Assembly: GCA_026988515.1 (NCBI GenBank)
Contig: JALSLA010000035.1
Span: forward strand, 1-57,793
DNA: 57,793 nt
Direction: 5' to 3'
Source: Helicobacteraceae bacterium
Lineage (GTDB): Bacteria > Campylobacterota > Campylobacteria > Campylobacterales > Sulfurimonadaceae
A model generated the notes under the pieces. It saw only the letters and a list, made by a program, of their open reading frames with translations. It ran no database searches and was not told where the DNA came from. Within the stretch, counting starts at the first letter, position 1. Each line of letters starts with the position of its first letter. The translations under genes were made by a program, and so were the position numbers. Positions 7,514 through 15,545 of this stretch are shown here, piece by piece.

Positions 7514-8566
7514 TCATATAGAGGAATCTAAAGCGGTAATTGATAGTTTTCTCTCCTTACAACTGATAACAGAATGTCTTGGCATCGTCTCATACAGCAT
7601 GGGGCTGTCAAGATCAACAAGTTGTATGACATCCCGATGTGCCATGGCGACACTTAATGCCGCTTCAATCGAGTAGATTCCCTCAAGCATTGATCCCATC
7701 ATACACGGAACACGGTATTTTCGACAGAGTGCAATAATCTCCAAAGCACGGGAGATACCACCGCATTTCATTAGTTTAATATTAATTATATCAGCACTTT
7801 GAGTACGAACTATTGTTGCGGCATCTTCGAGTGAAAAGACTGCTTCATCGGCAATAATATCTATGGGGCTGTAGTCGGTAAGGGCCTTGAGAGCATGCCG
7901 ATCATCGGCACGGACCGGCTGCTCAATAGCGACAATATCAACATCTTTGAGTGCATCAATAACGCGAATGCTCTGTGCATAGCTCCATGCCTGATTGGCG
8001 TCAATCAGAAGACGGGCGTGTGGAACCGCTGCGTTTACATGTAAAATGCGTGCAATATCATTACCATCGGATGACCCTACTTTAATTTTTAAACAGGTGT
8101 AGCCGCAACGGTATGCTTCTATCGCATCATCTGCCATTACCTCCGGTGTATTGAGGCTGATGGTGACATAGGTCGTGAGGGGTTGATGTGTACCGCCGAG
8201 AAAACTTACCAGTGATTGGGATGCCTGTTGGGCATAGAGACGGTAGATTGCCATGTCGACGGCAGCTTTGGCACTGCCGTTATGAGGAGAGCTTTGGTGC
8301 AGGGCGTGCAGCATGTCGTCCATAGTCGAAAAATTTACATGTAAAATTTTTGGAGCGATATATTGCATCAGCACGTTGCGGATAGCGTGCAGGCTGTCAC
8401 CGGTAATGGCAACGGTAGGCGGTGCTTCACCAATGCCGCAGAGCCCCGTGTCGGTATGAAGGGTAATGCGAAGACTCTCCACCGCATCGACCCGTCGCAG
8501 TGCCGTAATAAACGGTTTTTTCAAAGGGATACTTTGGTGTTCAACGGTAATATTTATAACGGTCAT
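7514..8566 (-). CDS. Dipeptide epimerase (enolase superfamily, L-Ala-D/L-Glu epimerase type)
   Basis: 350 residues, typical for the muconate-lactonising-enzyme branch of the enolase superfamily. The N-terminal capping domain is followed by a barrel with KIKVG (K160 and K162, one catalytic base), metal ligands in LLIDANQAW (D189), AIEQPV (E215) and IIADEAVF (D240), and the opposite lysines in IKLMKCGG (K264/K267). This matches AE epimerases that interconvert L-Ala-D-Glu and L-Ala-L-Glu during recycling of murein peptides. Other dipeptides are possible because specificity varies within the family. The start overlaps the upstream DUF819 gene by 4 bases (8563-8566). Two TTTACATGTAAA palindromes lie inside (8034 and 8334), both read as LHV. 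Confidence 0.85.
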   Translation of the reverse strand: MTVINITVEHQSIPLKKPFITALRRVDAVESLRITLHTDTGLCGIGEAPPTVAITGDSLHAIRNVLMQYIAPKILHVNFSTMDDMLHALHQSSPHNGSAKAAVDMAIYRLYAQQASQSLVSFLGGTHQPLTTYVTISLNTPEVMADDAIEAYRCGYTCLKIKVGSSDGNDIARILHVNAAVPHARLLIDANQAWSYAQSIRVIDALKDVDIVAIEQPVRADDRHALKALTDYSPIDIIADEAVFSLEDAATIVRTQSADIINIKLMKCGGISRALEIIALCRKYRVPCMMGSMLEGIYSIEAALSVAMAHRDVIQLVDLDSPMLYETMPRHSVISCKERKLSITALDSSI

Positions 8567-9693
8567 GATGCAATCTTCTGCAATACCAGCGCAACACCAA
8601 GACCGGCAAAGGTGCCAACAAGATAGCCCATCACCGCCATGAGCACCGCCACACCAATCAGGGAACGATGATAGGCGGCAGCTAAAATAGGAGCTGAGGC
8701 AACTCCGCCGATATTGGCTAACGATGCCACGGCAATACTAAAGAGATCCAGCTTGAAGATTTTGGCAAGGGTTACCATGATGAGTGCATGAAGTGCTAAA
8801 ATAAGGATGCCGGCGAGCAGATAGAGCGGTACGTTCTGCATCCCTTCAAAACTTGCACGTGAGCCGATCAGTGCAATTAAAAGGTAGAGCATGGTTGCGG
8901 CAATATTACCGCTGCCGTAGAGTTGTCGTAACGGAGTGAATGAGGCACCGACACCCAAAAGCGTTGCTACGAGTACGACCCATGTGGTACGGCTAAGCCC
9001 TCCGAGTTGTGCGGCAATGAGTTGGGTGAAGAGTGCAACACCCAGCGCCAGCAGCAGCAGTGTCGCATATCGGGGTGTTCCCATGTCGCAGGCACATCCG
9101 AGTTCCTGAAGACGATCATCGGAAGCTTCGGCTTGAGTAAAGTGATTAAACCGTGCGGCAAAAGGTACGAGCGCCAGTAGGAAGAGGACCCACAAGGCGT
9201 AATCAACCGAATCAACAATCAGTGCATAGCCCATCATCGTTTCGCTGACATCCAAGGCTGAAGCAACGGCGAGCATGTTGGCCGTTCCACCCATCCAGCT
9301 ACCGCAGAGTGCCGAAAAAAGTCCTGCCTCTTGGGTATTGAAGCTAAAGAGCGTAAAAACAGCGACAAAGGCAAAGGCAATGGAGAGGGTGGCACTGACA
9401 TAGGCAATGAGCAGTCTGCGTCCCAAATGTGCAAAGGCGCCAAAATCCAACTGCAGCAACATTAAAAAAAGCATGGCAGGCAGCAGATTGTTTTTGGCAG
9501 TCTGGTAACTGGCATCAATGAGGCTGTTGGAATCCCACAACCCCAACGCTGCCAGGACCATGGCACCGGCGTAGATGAGTACCACAGCAGGAATTTTGTC
9601 AAAAACAGCATGCAGCTTTTGACGTTCGGCAATACCGAAACATGCCGCAAGGAGCGCAATAGAAAGAAGATACAACAGAGGTGATTCAATCAT
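8563..9693 (-). CDS. DUF819 family membrane protein (YjcL-like)
   Basis: 376 residues, with ten or more hydrophobic segments along the whole length. The stretch GSWMGGTANMLAVA (near residue 127) and the repeated later stretch LANIGGVASAPILAAAY (near residue 330) are characteristic re-entrant-like Gly-rich motifs of the DUF819 family, which resembles ion-coupled carboxylate or amino acid carriers. The gene is translationally coupled to the dipeptide epimerase. I infer that it imports or exports the dipeptide, or a murein-derived metabolite, handled by that enzyme; no direct proof exists in the sequence. The start at 9693 is an ATG. Confidence 0.8.
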   Translation of the reverse strand: MIESPLLYLLSIALLAACFGIAERQKLHAVFDKIPAVVLIYAGAMVLAALGLWDSNSLIDASYQTAKNNLLPAMLFLMLLQLDFGAFAHLGRRLLIAYVSATLSIAFAFVAVFTLFSFNTQEAGLFSALCGSWMGGTANMLAVASALDVSETMMGYALIVDSVDYALWVLFLLALVPFAARFNHFTQAEASDDRLQELGCACDMGTPRYATLLLLALGVALFTQLIAAQLGGLSRTTWVVLVATLLGVGASFTPLRQLYGSGNIAATMLYLLIALIGSRASFEGMQNVPLYLLAGILILALHALIMVTLAKIFKLDLFSIAVASLANIGGVASAPILAAAYHRSLIGVAVLMAVMGYLVGTFAGLGVALVLQKIAS

Positions 9694-9736
9694 ACTGCTA
9701 TTGTATCATAAGCTAAAGCATGGCACAATTGTTTTT

Positions 9737-10036
9737 ATGTATTACGATTTTGAGTTTTGGGTGCTCTTTAGCACTTTTTTTCTGGTACTGACCTATCTGG
9801 TGCTTGGGTTTATCATTGCTTTTGAAGTGGTATTGGCGATGAGCGGTTCGTCGGTTGCATTGGAGTGGATCAAAAAGCACTGCAGCTATAAAGAGCTCTA
9901 TGCCGAAGTGATTATTTTCTATCCGATGATACTGTTAGGGTATCTGTTCCTTGAGGTGATACCGCACTACCTCTTTGGCGTGCATAAGGCAACATTCGAT
10001 ATGCAAGAGCTTTTTGACAAACTCTATCGAAATTAA
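9737..10036 (+). CDS. Small membrane protein of unknown function
   Basis: 99 residues from the ATG at 9737; an upstream TTG at 9701 is in frame but gives a less typical start. Two long hydrophobic segments (about 7-35 and 60-80) are separated by a short amphipathic stretch (SSVALEWIKKHCSYKELYAE). The product ends in a charged tail (MQELFDKLYRN). I do not recognise the family. It lies 14 bases before the exonuclease gene on the same strand and may be cotranscribed with it, but their functions show no link. Confidence 0.6.
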   Translation: MYYDFEFWVLFSTFFLVLTYLVLGFIIAFEVVLAMSGSSVALEWIKKHCSYKELYAEVIIFYPMILLGYLFLEVIPHYLFGVHKATFDMQELFDKLYRN

Positions 10037-10050
10037 CACAAAGAGAGGCG

Positions 10051-10791
10051 ATGCCCAAATATATTATTTTAGATACGGAGACAACGGGAACCCAAGAGCA
10101 TGACCGTATTATTCAGTTGGGTTACTTGGTGTTGGATCATCAAAAAACCGAGGTCTACAACGAGTTTTGTTCAAGCGATATTCCGATTACGTATCAAGCA
10201 ATGGCGGTGCACGGGATTACGCAGGAGACCATTGAGGGGAAACCGTCGTGTCACGATACGGAAGCGTTTCAACAGCTCAATGCGTTAAACGTCAATGAGA
10301 ATTATCTTATTATTCATAATGCCCCGTTCGATTTGGGTATGTTAGAAAAAGAGGGATTTACATGTAACATGAAACTCATTGACACGCTACGGGTTGCCAA
10401 GCATGTTTTTGAAGATGAAGAGGCGCATGGACTGCAGTATTTTCGTTACAAACTCGGGCTATATAAAAAAGAAGCGGCCGAAGCCGAAGCATTGGGTATT
10501 GTCGTTAAAGCACATGACGCCATCGGTGACGTGTTGGTGTTAAAGCTCTTTTTGAGTGAGCTTCGTCATGCGGTTCAAGAAAAGTTTCCCCGTGTCAACC
10601 CGGTAGCGATGATGGTAGAATTAACGCAAAAACCGGTCCTTGTTCATACAATCCGTTTCGGAAAATATCGGGGTAAAAGTCTTGCTGACGTGGCACAAGA
10701 AGATAGCGCTTATCTCAACTGGATGCTCAAGAACATGGAAAACCTAGATGATGATATGCGCTACAGTATTCAATACTACCTTGAGAGCTAG
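10051..10791 (+). CDS. DnaQ-like 3'-5' exonuclease with C-terminal DUF3820 domain
   Basis: 246 residues. Residues 1-175 form a DEDDh exonuclease: ILDTETTG (D8, E10), HNAPFDLGML (second Asp) and HDAIGDVLVL (catalytic His and third Asp). Residues 200-246 (FGKYRGKSLADVAQEDSAYLN) match DUF3820, a small domain often fused to exonucleases. Known role of the fold: trimming 3' ends of DNA or RNA. It may act as a proofreading-like or RNase T-like enzyme; it is shorter than bacterial DnaQ fused to polymerase. Its stop interlocks with that of the Sel1-like gene in the four bases 10788-10791. A TACATGTA palindrome is in codons for FTCN. Confidence 0.82.
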   Translation: MPKYIILDTETTGTQEHDRIIQLGYLVLDHQKTEVYNEFCSSDIPITYQAMAVHGITQETIEGKPSCHDTEAFQQLNALNVNENYLIIHNAPFDLGMLEKEGFTCNMKLIDTLRVAKHVFEDEEAHGLQYFRYKLGLYKKEAAEAEALGIVVKAHDAIGDVLVLKLFLSELRHAVQEKFPRVNPVAMMVELTQKPVLVHTIRFGKYRGKSLADVAQEDSAYLNWMLKNMENLDDDMRYSIQYYLES

Positions 10792-11051
10792 AACATGGTT
10801 TTGGTGGAGGTGACAATCTCGCTCAGGCGGTAGGCGGCATCGCGGTGACGGCTTCGGGCGGCTTTTTTCCATAGCACTTGCGCCTGCTCAATACTTTTAC
10901 TAACGCCCTCGCCTTCAAAATACATCATACCCAGATAGTATTGGGCTTCGGCATGGCGTTCATAGATTGCCAACGGGTAGAACAGTTCATAGGCTTCTTC
11001 AAATTTACCTTCTTGGTACAATGCAATAGCATCCTCAACGGTCGGTTGCAA
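10788..11051 (-). CDS. Small Sel1/TPR-repeat protein
   Basis: 87 residues made of about two helical repeats. YYLGMMYFEGEGVSKSIEQA followed by LWKKAARSRHRDAAYRL is a Sel1-like unit (G-x-GV-x-D/S-x-x-A-x-x-W/Y). An N-terminal TPR-like unit (ALYQEGKFEEAYELFYPLA) precedes it. There is no signal peptide, so it is probably cytoplasmic, and such proteins act as protein-binding scaffolds. The ATG at 11051 is preceded by AAGGAGAT. It is divergent from the sensor kinase, whose start is 31 bases away. Confidence 0.75.
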   Translation of the reverse strand: MQPTVEDAIALYQEGKFEEAYELFYPLAIYERHAEAQYYLGMMYFEGEGVSKSIEQAQVLWKKAARSRHRDAAYRLSEIVTSTKTMF

Positions 11052-11082
11052 AAGATCTCCTTTTTTAGCTATAGTTTATGCC

Positions 11083-12513
11083 ATGAAAAAATATTTACCA
11101 CTGCATTATCATACCGATCTTATTAAACTTTTCGGTTCGCTAAGCGATAAATCGGCGTTTGCGGCACTACTCTCTTCACTTTTCATTTTGGTTGTATTCT
11201 ACAATCATTTACCTATGGAGATTCTTGTAACATGGTTTGGTTTCAGTCTGCTCTATATTGTCTTCAAACTGTTGGTAGTCGGTCGGCTCCTTGCCAATAT
11301 TGAAGATCCGAAAAAACGTGATTATTACATTAAACTGCTTATTGCCGTCACACTCTTTAGCGGACTGTTATGGGGATCGCTCAGTTGGGTGGTTGTTATT
11401 TTTGCCGAAACCAGTTACAGTTTTCTGATTTTAGGAATCCTCTTTGGACTCATGTCAGGTGCAATCTCCACCTTTAGTCCGCTGTTTGTTGTTTATGTTG
11501 CCTACTGTACGCCGATGATTATTATGCTTTTTAGCTCGTTTCTCTATGCGTCTGACGATGTGCGCACCTACATTGCAATGATGCTCCTGCTTTTTATCTA
11601 TATTATTATTTCGGCATCGTATCGGATGTACCGCTCACTTGAGCAGGCCATTATTTTAAAAGATATGGTCGAAGCTTCACAGCACGAACTCGAAGAGATT
11701 AACCTCTCGTTGGAGAGTCGTATTGACGAAGCGGTACAAAAGAGTCGTGATCAGGAGCTACGCATGCTGCAGCAGTCCCGTTTGGCACAGATGGGTGAGA
11801 TGATCAGTATGATAGCACATCAATGGCGCCAGCCACTCTCTGCTATTGCCTCAACGGCGGCGTCACTTCAGCTCAAGATCGGTTTGGAGCGCTATGATAA
11901 ACGCTATTTTAGTGATAATATTGAAAAAATTTCACAATTTTCACAACATCTCTCCAATACCATTGATGATTTCAGACACTTCTTTAAGAGCAATAAAAAC
12001 GAAGAAGAGTTTTTTATGTGTGAGGTGGCCAAAGGTTCGTTAACCATTATCGGTACGTCGTTGGAAAATAAAAATATTACCGTAAGTACCTCTTATAACA
12101 GTGCCGATACGGTGTTGAGTTATTTTAACGAACTCAAACAAGTCTGTTTGAACCTCATAAAAAATGCCGAAGATATTTTACTGCTTAAAAAAGTCGCAAA
12201 CCCGACCATTAACATACGTACCTACAGTGATGCTACGCATGTATATTTGGAAGTATCTGACAATGCCGGCGGTGTCGATGAAGCAATCATGGATAAAATT
12301 TTTGACCCCTATTTTACAACAAAAGAGCGCTATGACGGCACGGGGCTTGGGCTGTATATGAGTAAGACCATTATTGAAGAGCACTGCTCCGGACGACTCA
12401 GTGTCGCCAACAATGAGCGTGGTGCCGTTTTTACTATTGCGCTGGAGGCGCATTCTCAAACAGACGATTCACTTGAGCATGAAAGTGAAGCGGATCGACC
12501 TGAACCCCGTTGA
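11083..12513 (+). CDS. Orphan sensor histidine kinase with multi-TM sensor region
   Basis: 476 residues. About six transmembrane segments fill residues 25-180 with very short loops, suggesting sensing in or at the membrane. A coiled coil follows (190-235). The H-box is MISMIAHQWRQPLSAI (phospho-acceptor H246), a form very common in Campylobacterota. The ATPase domain has CLNLIKNAEDIL (N-box), VSDNAGGV (G1) and GTGLGLYMSK (G2). No response regulator lies next to it. The C-terminal 22 residues (HSQTDDSL...RPEPR) extend beyond the core and are encoded in an 80-base tail-to-tail overlap with the M23 peptidase gene. Confidence 0.87.
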   Translation: MKKYLPLHYHTDLIKLFGSLSDKSAFAALLSSLFILVVFYNHLPMEILVTWFGFSLLYIVFKLLVVGRLLANIEDPKKRDYYIKLLIAVTLFSGLLWGSLSWVVVIFAETSYSFLILGILFGLMSGAISTFSPLFVVYVAYCTPMIIMLFSSFLYASDDVRTYIAMMLLLFIYIIISASYRMYRSLEQAIILKDMVEASQHELEEINLSLESRIDEAVQKSRDQELRMLQQSRLAQMGEMISMIAHQWRQPLSAIASTAASLQLKIGLERYDKRYFSDNIEKISQFSQHLSNTIDDFRHFFKSNKNEEEFFMCEVAKGSLTIIGTSLENKNITVSTSYNSADTVLSYFNELKQVCLNLIKNAEDILLLKKVANPTINIRTYSDATHVYLEVSDNAGGVDEAIMDKIFDPYFTTKERYDGTGLGLYMSKTIIEEHCSGRLSVANNERGAVFTIALEAHSQTDDSLEHESEADRPEPR

Positions 12514-13273
12514 GCATTATGGCGTAGTGCAGATGCGGACCGCTGACCCGACCGCTCATACCGCTGAGACCGAGCGTCTCCCCTTGTGTGATGACATCAC
12601 CTTTTTTGACCCGGATGTCACTTAAATGATAGTAACAGGAGTAGATACCCTCACCGTGGTCAATAACTACAGAGTTTCCGGCATAATAGCGATTTTTTGC
12701 AAGAACAACGACACCGTCATTGGTAGCATGAACGGGGGTTCCGACAGCCGCTCTGAAGTCCGTACCGCTATGATAGCTTTTTAAGGTGTTGTTAAACATG
12801 CGTGCCGTTCCGAAACTGCTGGTAATATGTGAATGCATCGGTGCTATAAAGGGTTGATTCCAGTAGCGTTTCTTATGAAACGTTCCGTAGATTTTCATCG
12901 CCTCTTGATATTCACGTGCCGTACGTTTGCGCTGTTGTGCATTTGGAGTGACCTTTGAGGGGGCTACGGTAATGGTTTCAGATTTGTAGTGACCCGAAGT
13001 GATATTGAGATCTACTTTTTTTTCTCCGGTATCGTAAGAGATGACGACCTGTTTTATTCCCGGTGCCGATCGGTAGTTGACGGGAATGAAGGCAATGTAC
13101 TTGGAGGTATCGGTAGGATGCCGTAGAATCGGAATACTTTTTTTACCGAATGTGACGCGTGCATCGGAGGGAATCTTCGAAAACGTCAGAACTTTTGTCG
13201 TCCCTTTAATGACAGTATCGGCTCCCCATAATGAAAAGGAGAGTACCGTTATGAGTGCAATAATGAGTTTCAA
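12434..13273 (-). CDS. M23-family peptidoglycan endopeptidase
   Basis: 279 residues with an N-terminal Sec signal (MKLIIALITVLSFSLWGA). Residues 20-110 form a beta-rich domain. The peptidase domain follows: HSGTDFRAAVGTP (first His and Asp zinc ligands) and GPHLHYAI (HxH). Downstream residues end the lysostaphin-like fold. Known role: cleavage of murein cross-links in the periplasm, with related Campylobacterota enzymes shaping the cell. All zinc ligands are present, so it should be active. AAAAGGA precedes the ATG. Its 3' end overlaps the sensor kinase gene by 80 bases, and it is divergent from the helicase (28-base gap). Confidence 0.88.
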   Translation of the reverse strand: MKLIIALITVLSFSLWGADTVIKGTTKVLTFSKIPSDARVTFGKKSIPILRHPTDTSKYIAFIPVNYRSAPGIKQVVISYDTGEKKVDLNITSGHYKSETITVAPSKVTPNAQQRKRTAREYQEAMKIYGTFHKKRYWNQPFIAPMHSHITSSFGTARMFNNTLKSYHSGTDFRAAVGTPVHATNDGVVVLAKNRYYAGNSVVIDHGEGIYSCYYHLSDIRVKKGDVITQGETLGLSGMSGRVSGPHLHYAIMLNGVQVDPLHFHAQVNRLFENAPPAQ

Positions 13274-13301
13274 TACGATCCTTTTTAGCTACAATGTGCT
13301 C

Positions 13302-14585
13302 ATGAATATAGTAAAAGACATTGTAGCCAAACTCCATGCGAAAGAGAATGTTTTTTTGACCGGCGGCGCGGGAGTCGGGAAAACAACCGTAACACGACAG
13401 ATTATTGAAACGTATGTTTCTCATGGAAAAAAGGTGGCCCGTTTGGCTTCTACGGGCATGGCGGCAACACTATTGGGCGGTCAAACCCTGCACAGTTTTT
13501 TTGATTTGGGTATTGCCAAGAGCATTGCCGATTTGGAGTTACGCCGTAAGCTTGAGATTACAAAGAAAATACGTAAAAAAATTGTTTCTATGGATCTTAT
13601 TGTCGTTGATGAGATCTCCATGGTGAGTGCGGAACTTTTTGATATGCTACGGCTGCGACTGCTTCAAGCAGAGTTTAACGGGGTATTATTGGCGGTAGGC
13701 GATTTTTTACAACTGCCTCCGGTTGTTCGCGGTGAGGCAGCGGTATCATTTGCTTTTGAATCGGAATCGTGGCAACGATGCTCTTTTCAAACGGTCGTAT
13801 TAACCACGATGCATCGAACACAGGATGAAGCGTTTATTGCATTGTTGCAAGCCGTTCGATTCGCGCAACTGACACCGTACTGTCTTGACTATTTGGAATC
13901 TCTTATTAAGCCGTTGCCTTCGGATCTTTCGAGTGTTACATTTCTCTTTGGAAAAAATCGCAGTGCCGATGAGCATAACATAAAACTTCTGGGTGCGCTA
14001 GAAGGAGCATCGCATCGCTTTGTTACAGAAACGGTTGTGCATGATCCGCGCTTGGGAACAAAGGATGTAGAGCGATTTTTGGAAGAGGCACGCATACCCA
14101 AAGAGCTGGAACTCAAAGTAGGAGCACCGGTACTTTTTACCCGTAATGCATGGAACTATTTCAATGGAGAGCGCGGGCGCGTTATTGCCATGGGTGTACA
14201 CACTCTCTCCATACAAAAAGAAGATGGAAACGTAGTGACATTGGAGCGGATGCCGTTTCATAAAACACGCTGGGACGAAAAGATTGTTCACGGGAAACGT
14301 ACGGTAGTAGAAGAGGTGTTGATAACACTCTATCAATACCCGATTGTTTTGGCTTTTGGTATTACGATTCATAAATCGCAAGGGATGAGCTTGAACGATT
14401 TGGTTATTGAGTGTAATGAAATTTTTGCGCCTTCACAATTTTATGTAGCGCTTTCACGAGCTGTATCACCGCATCGATTAACACTGATTGCACCCCGAAG
14501 AGCGTGGCACCATCTCTGTTTTGTGCATCAAAAAGCATTGGATTTTGTCAGGGAAATTGATGATAATGCAGATGTATTAGGGTGA
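13302..14585 (+). CDS. PIF1/RecD-like superfamily 1B DNA helicase
   Basis: 427 residues from the ATG at 13302. The open frame extends upstream to 13077, but that part is antisense to the M23 gene. Motif I (Walker A) is LTGGAGVGKTT near residue 19, followed by ARLASTGMAATLLGG (Ia), VVDEISMVSAELFDMLR (II), AVGDFLQLPPV (III) and, near the C-terminus, ITIHKSQGMSLN and FYVALSRAV (motifs V and VI). This is the PIF1/Dda/RecD branch of 5'-3' helicases. The protein is short, with no N-terminal nuclease or RecBC-binding extension. Role inferred: unwinding of DNA structures during replication or repair. Confidence 0.85.
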   Translation: MNIVKDIVAKLHAKENVFLTGGAGVGKTTVTRQIIETYVSHGKKVARLASTGMAATLLGGQTLHSFFDLGIAKSIADLELRRKLEITKKIRKKIVSMDLIVVDEISMVSAELFDMLRLRLLQAEFNGVLLAVGDFLQLPPVVRGEAAVSFAFESESWQRCSFQTVVLTTMHRTQDEAFIALLQAVRFAQLTPYCLDYLESLIKPLPSDLSSVTFLFGKNRSADEHNIKLLGALEGASHRFVTETVVHDPRLGTKDVERFLEEARIPKELELKVGAPVLFTRNAWNYFNGERGRVIAMGVHTLSIQKEDGNVVTLERMPFHKTRWDEKIVHGKRTVVEEVLITLYQYPIVLAFGITIHKSQGMSLNDLVIECNEIFAPSQFYVALSRAVSPHRLTLIAPRRAWHHLCFVHQKALDFVREIDDNADVLG

Positions 14586-14616
14586 GTATCCCTAATACAT
14601 GTAAAATAGCGAGCGT

Positions 14617-15213
14617 TTAGAGATCGTTAGCGTGATCCGCAAGATATTCAGCAACCCCTTCGGTTGATGCTTTCATGCCTTCATCACCTTTGGTCCATCC
14701 GGCAGGGCAGACTTCACCGTGCTCATTTGTAAAGAGCATGGTATCTACCATACGGATCATCTCGTCAATATTACGACCTAAAGGAAGGTCATTAATAACG
14801 GCGTGACGCACAGTACCGTCTTTGTCAATCAAGAACGATCCGCGCAGAGCAACGCTCTCGCCGAAAAGGACATCGTAGTCTTTGGAGATGCTTTTACTCA
14901 AGTCAGCTACGAGTGGGTATTTAATGCGACCGATACCGCCTTTTTCAACCGGAGTCTCTCGCCATGCGAAGTGAGAAAACTGTGAATCAACCGAACAGCC
15001 GATAACGTTGATACCGCGATCGGTAAACTCTTCAATGCGGTGCGAAAATGCAATGATCTCCGATGGGCATACAAAGGTAAAGTCAAGTGGGTAAAAGAAG
15101 AGAACGGTGCCGTTTTCTCCGAAGTTTTCGTAGAGATTAAAGTCATCTACAATGGTACCGTCGGCTAAAACCGTAGTGGCTGTAAAGTCAGGTGCTTTGT
15201 TTGTTACTAACAT
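14617..15213 (-). CDS. Typical 2-Cys peroxiredoxin (AhpC/Tsa family)
   Basis: 198 residues. The peroxidatic site is FYPLDFTFVCPSEI (Cys near residue 50) and the resolving site is GEVCPAGW (Cys near residue 168). GGIGRIKYPL and the C-terminal helix complete a robust eukaryotic-type 2-Cys form. It reduces H2O2 and organic peroxides with thioredoxin as donor. It is convergent with the helicase (31-base gap with a TACATGTA palindrome) and divergent from nosZ. Its promoter must lie in the 332-base gap shared with the nos promoter. Confidence 0.93.
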   Translation of the reverse strand: MLVTNKAPDFTATTVLADGTIVDDFNLYENFGENGTVLFFYPLDFTFVCPSEIIAFSHRIEEFTDRGINVIGCSVDSQFSHFAWRETPVEKGGIGRIKYPLVADLSKSISKDYDVLFGESVALRGSFLIDKDGTVRHAVINDLPLGRNIDEMIRMVDTMLFTNEHGEVCPAGWTKGDEGMKASTEGVAEYLADHANDL

Positions 15214-15381
15214 TAAGTGTCCTTAGATAAAATTTATTTCGCAATTATATCTTAATAAAAATAAATATTTCGAAGCAATAGAAAAAATAGACCATTTTTT
15301 TAACAAATTTTAAAGACTTTTTGACAACGATCTGACACTATCATAAAACTGTTACAAAAAAGTTAATAAATCTCTTAAAGT

Positions 15382-15423
15382 TTGACATAAGTCATACGGA
15401 TTTTAGAGAAAAGTAGTTACAAT
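15382..15423 (+). promoter_or_regulatory. FNR/CRP-family site and -10 box of the nosZ promoter
   Basis: TTGACATAAGTCAT at 15382-15395 is a near-perfect dyad of the FNR/NssR type (TTGAC-N4-GTCAA with one mismatch). TACAAT at 15418-15423 is a good -10 hexamer. With transcription starting 7 bases after it (15430), the dyad is centred at -41.5, the classical position for a class II activator. The predicted leader is 116 bases. The regulator itself is not in this window. Confidence 0.65.
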
Positions 15424-15482
15424 AACCTCATGCTTGATAATTATAATAAGATGTTCTTATTATTAAGAAGCGCATTGAGGTG

Positions 15483-15519
15483 AAGTCACTTTTAATGAGG
15501 GGTTATTAAAAGTTGACTT
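15483..15519 (+). promoter_or_regulatory. Long stem-loop in the nosZ leader
   Basis: 15488-15496 pairs perfectly with 15505-15513, and 15483-15487 pairs with 15515-15519, leaving a single bulged T at 15514. The result is a 14-bp stem with the 8-base loop GAGGGGTT. It ends 14 bases before the ribosome site. No T-run follows, so it is not a terminator; mRNA stabilisation or a protein- or RNA-binding element are possible roles. Confidence 0.6.
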
Positions 15520-15545
15520 GAATTGTTTGAGTTAAGGAGAGAAAA

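Larger units (their letters stand above)
15214..15545. promoter_or_regulatory. Divergent control region between peroxiredoxin and nosZ
   Basis: 332 bases without a gene, very AT-rich on the peroxiredoxin side. On the nosZ side it holds an FNR-like box, a matching -10 box and a leader hairpin, described separately. AAGGAG at 15534-15539 is a strong ribosome site six bases before the nosZ ATG. No convincing small RNA or open frame is visible. Confidence 0.6.

Noticed and set aside
7491-7535. Inverted repeat at the end of the dipeptide epimerase gene
   Set aside because: About ten pairs with a mismatch, but no T-run follows on the minus strand and half of the stem is coding; too weak to call a terminator.
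13077-13301. N-terminal extension of the PIF1-like helicase
   Set aside because: The extra 75 residues are antisense to the signal peptide and start of the M23 gene; the ATG at 13302 puts the Walker A motif at the usual distance from the N-terminus.
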